Shown piece by piece: positions 63,698 to 64,000 of a DNA stretch of 64,000 nt. Both the position numbers and the translations under genes were made by a program. Every line of letters begins with the position of its first letter. Positions within the stretch are counted from its first letter, which is position 1. Below the pieces are notes generated by a model that saw only the letters and a list, made by a program, of their open reading frames with translations, was not told where the DNA came from and did not search any database. Origin of the DNA: Charina bottae (Eukaryota > Chordata > Lepidosauria > Squamata > Charinaidae); contig JALMGJ010000061.1 of assembly GCA_023362775.1 (NCBI GenBank), forward strand, positions 444,001-508,000, given 5' to 3'.

Positions 63698-64000
63698 CTG
63701 GAGGAGGAGGGAGGCTCAGCTGAGCACACACGGTCCAGACTGGGGAGGGAACGGTTCCTCTGGTTTTCTGGCCCAGGTGGAATGGGACCTCCTCAGGGAC
63801 CCTTTGCAACCCCTCCGAGGAGTCTCCACCACTGCGCCTTCTCGCCCCCGCCCCCCCTGAAGGCCTTCCCCTGGTTAAAGACATTCGGAAGACCCCCGAG
63901 GCTCAGCCCCCTTCGCCCCGCTTGGGGCCTCCCCAGGCATCACGCCGGGCTGCAAACGGAGGAAGGCCAGAGCAGTTGCTGCCGTCGCCTCGTTTCATTT

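Overview
The window is vertebrate genomic DNA, most likely from a squamate reptile (lizard or snake). Coding sequence lies in short exons with GT-AG boundaries, and CpG-rich DNA is interspersed with reptile-type repeats. These include a BovB-type 3' tail, palindromic hAT MITEs carrying the 'gtgtggacttcaactcccag' core common in squamates, and a MIR-like SINE. High GC content and small introns suggest a gene-dense microchromosome (inference). I recognised the repeats by eye; no database was searched.

The main content is one gene on the minus strand, MYO18B (unconventional myosin XVIIIB). I could place 38 consecutive coding exons from 63,697 down to the stop codon at 15,751. They encode about 2,064 residues: most of the motor domain, the IQ region, the whole coiled coil and the Ser-rich tail. 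All splice phases agree and the summed length (6,195 nt including the stop) is a multiple of three. The N-terminal extension and the first exons lie beyond position 64,000. One junction has no GT donor in the expected place and looks like a GC-AG intron.

Downstream of MYO18B on the same strand, at 4,215-4,299 inside a CpG island, is a signal-peptide exon with a good donor site. I assign it to SEZ6L, because human MYO18B is followed by SEZ6L in the same orientation. Positions 1-4,214 would then be SEZ6L intron 1, and about 11.4 kb separates the two coding regions.

Layout on + coordinates: 1-4,214 SEZ6L intron 1 (MIR-like SINE, microsatellites); 4,215-4,870 SEZ6L exon 1 and CpG-island promoter; 4,870-15,750 intergenic DNA plus MYO18B 3' UTR (hAT fragment, large CCTG microsatellite, LTR-like TATA/poly(A) module, AT-rich islands); 15,751-63,697 MYO18B. 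There are no prokaryotic genes, CRISPR arrays or recognisable RNA genes.

The most interesting noncoding signals are two REST/NRSF (RE1) type sites. One is nearly perfect, inside a MYO18B intron, and the other has an expanded spacer next to SEZ6L exon 1. Others are a textbook CTCF core in a MYO18B intron, an intronic 36-bp minisatellite beside a splice acceptor, and several AT-rich islands that look like conserved noncoding elements.
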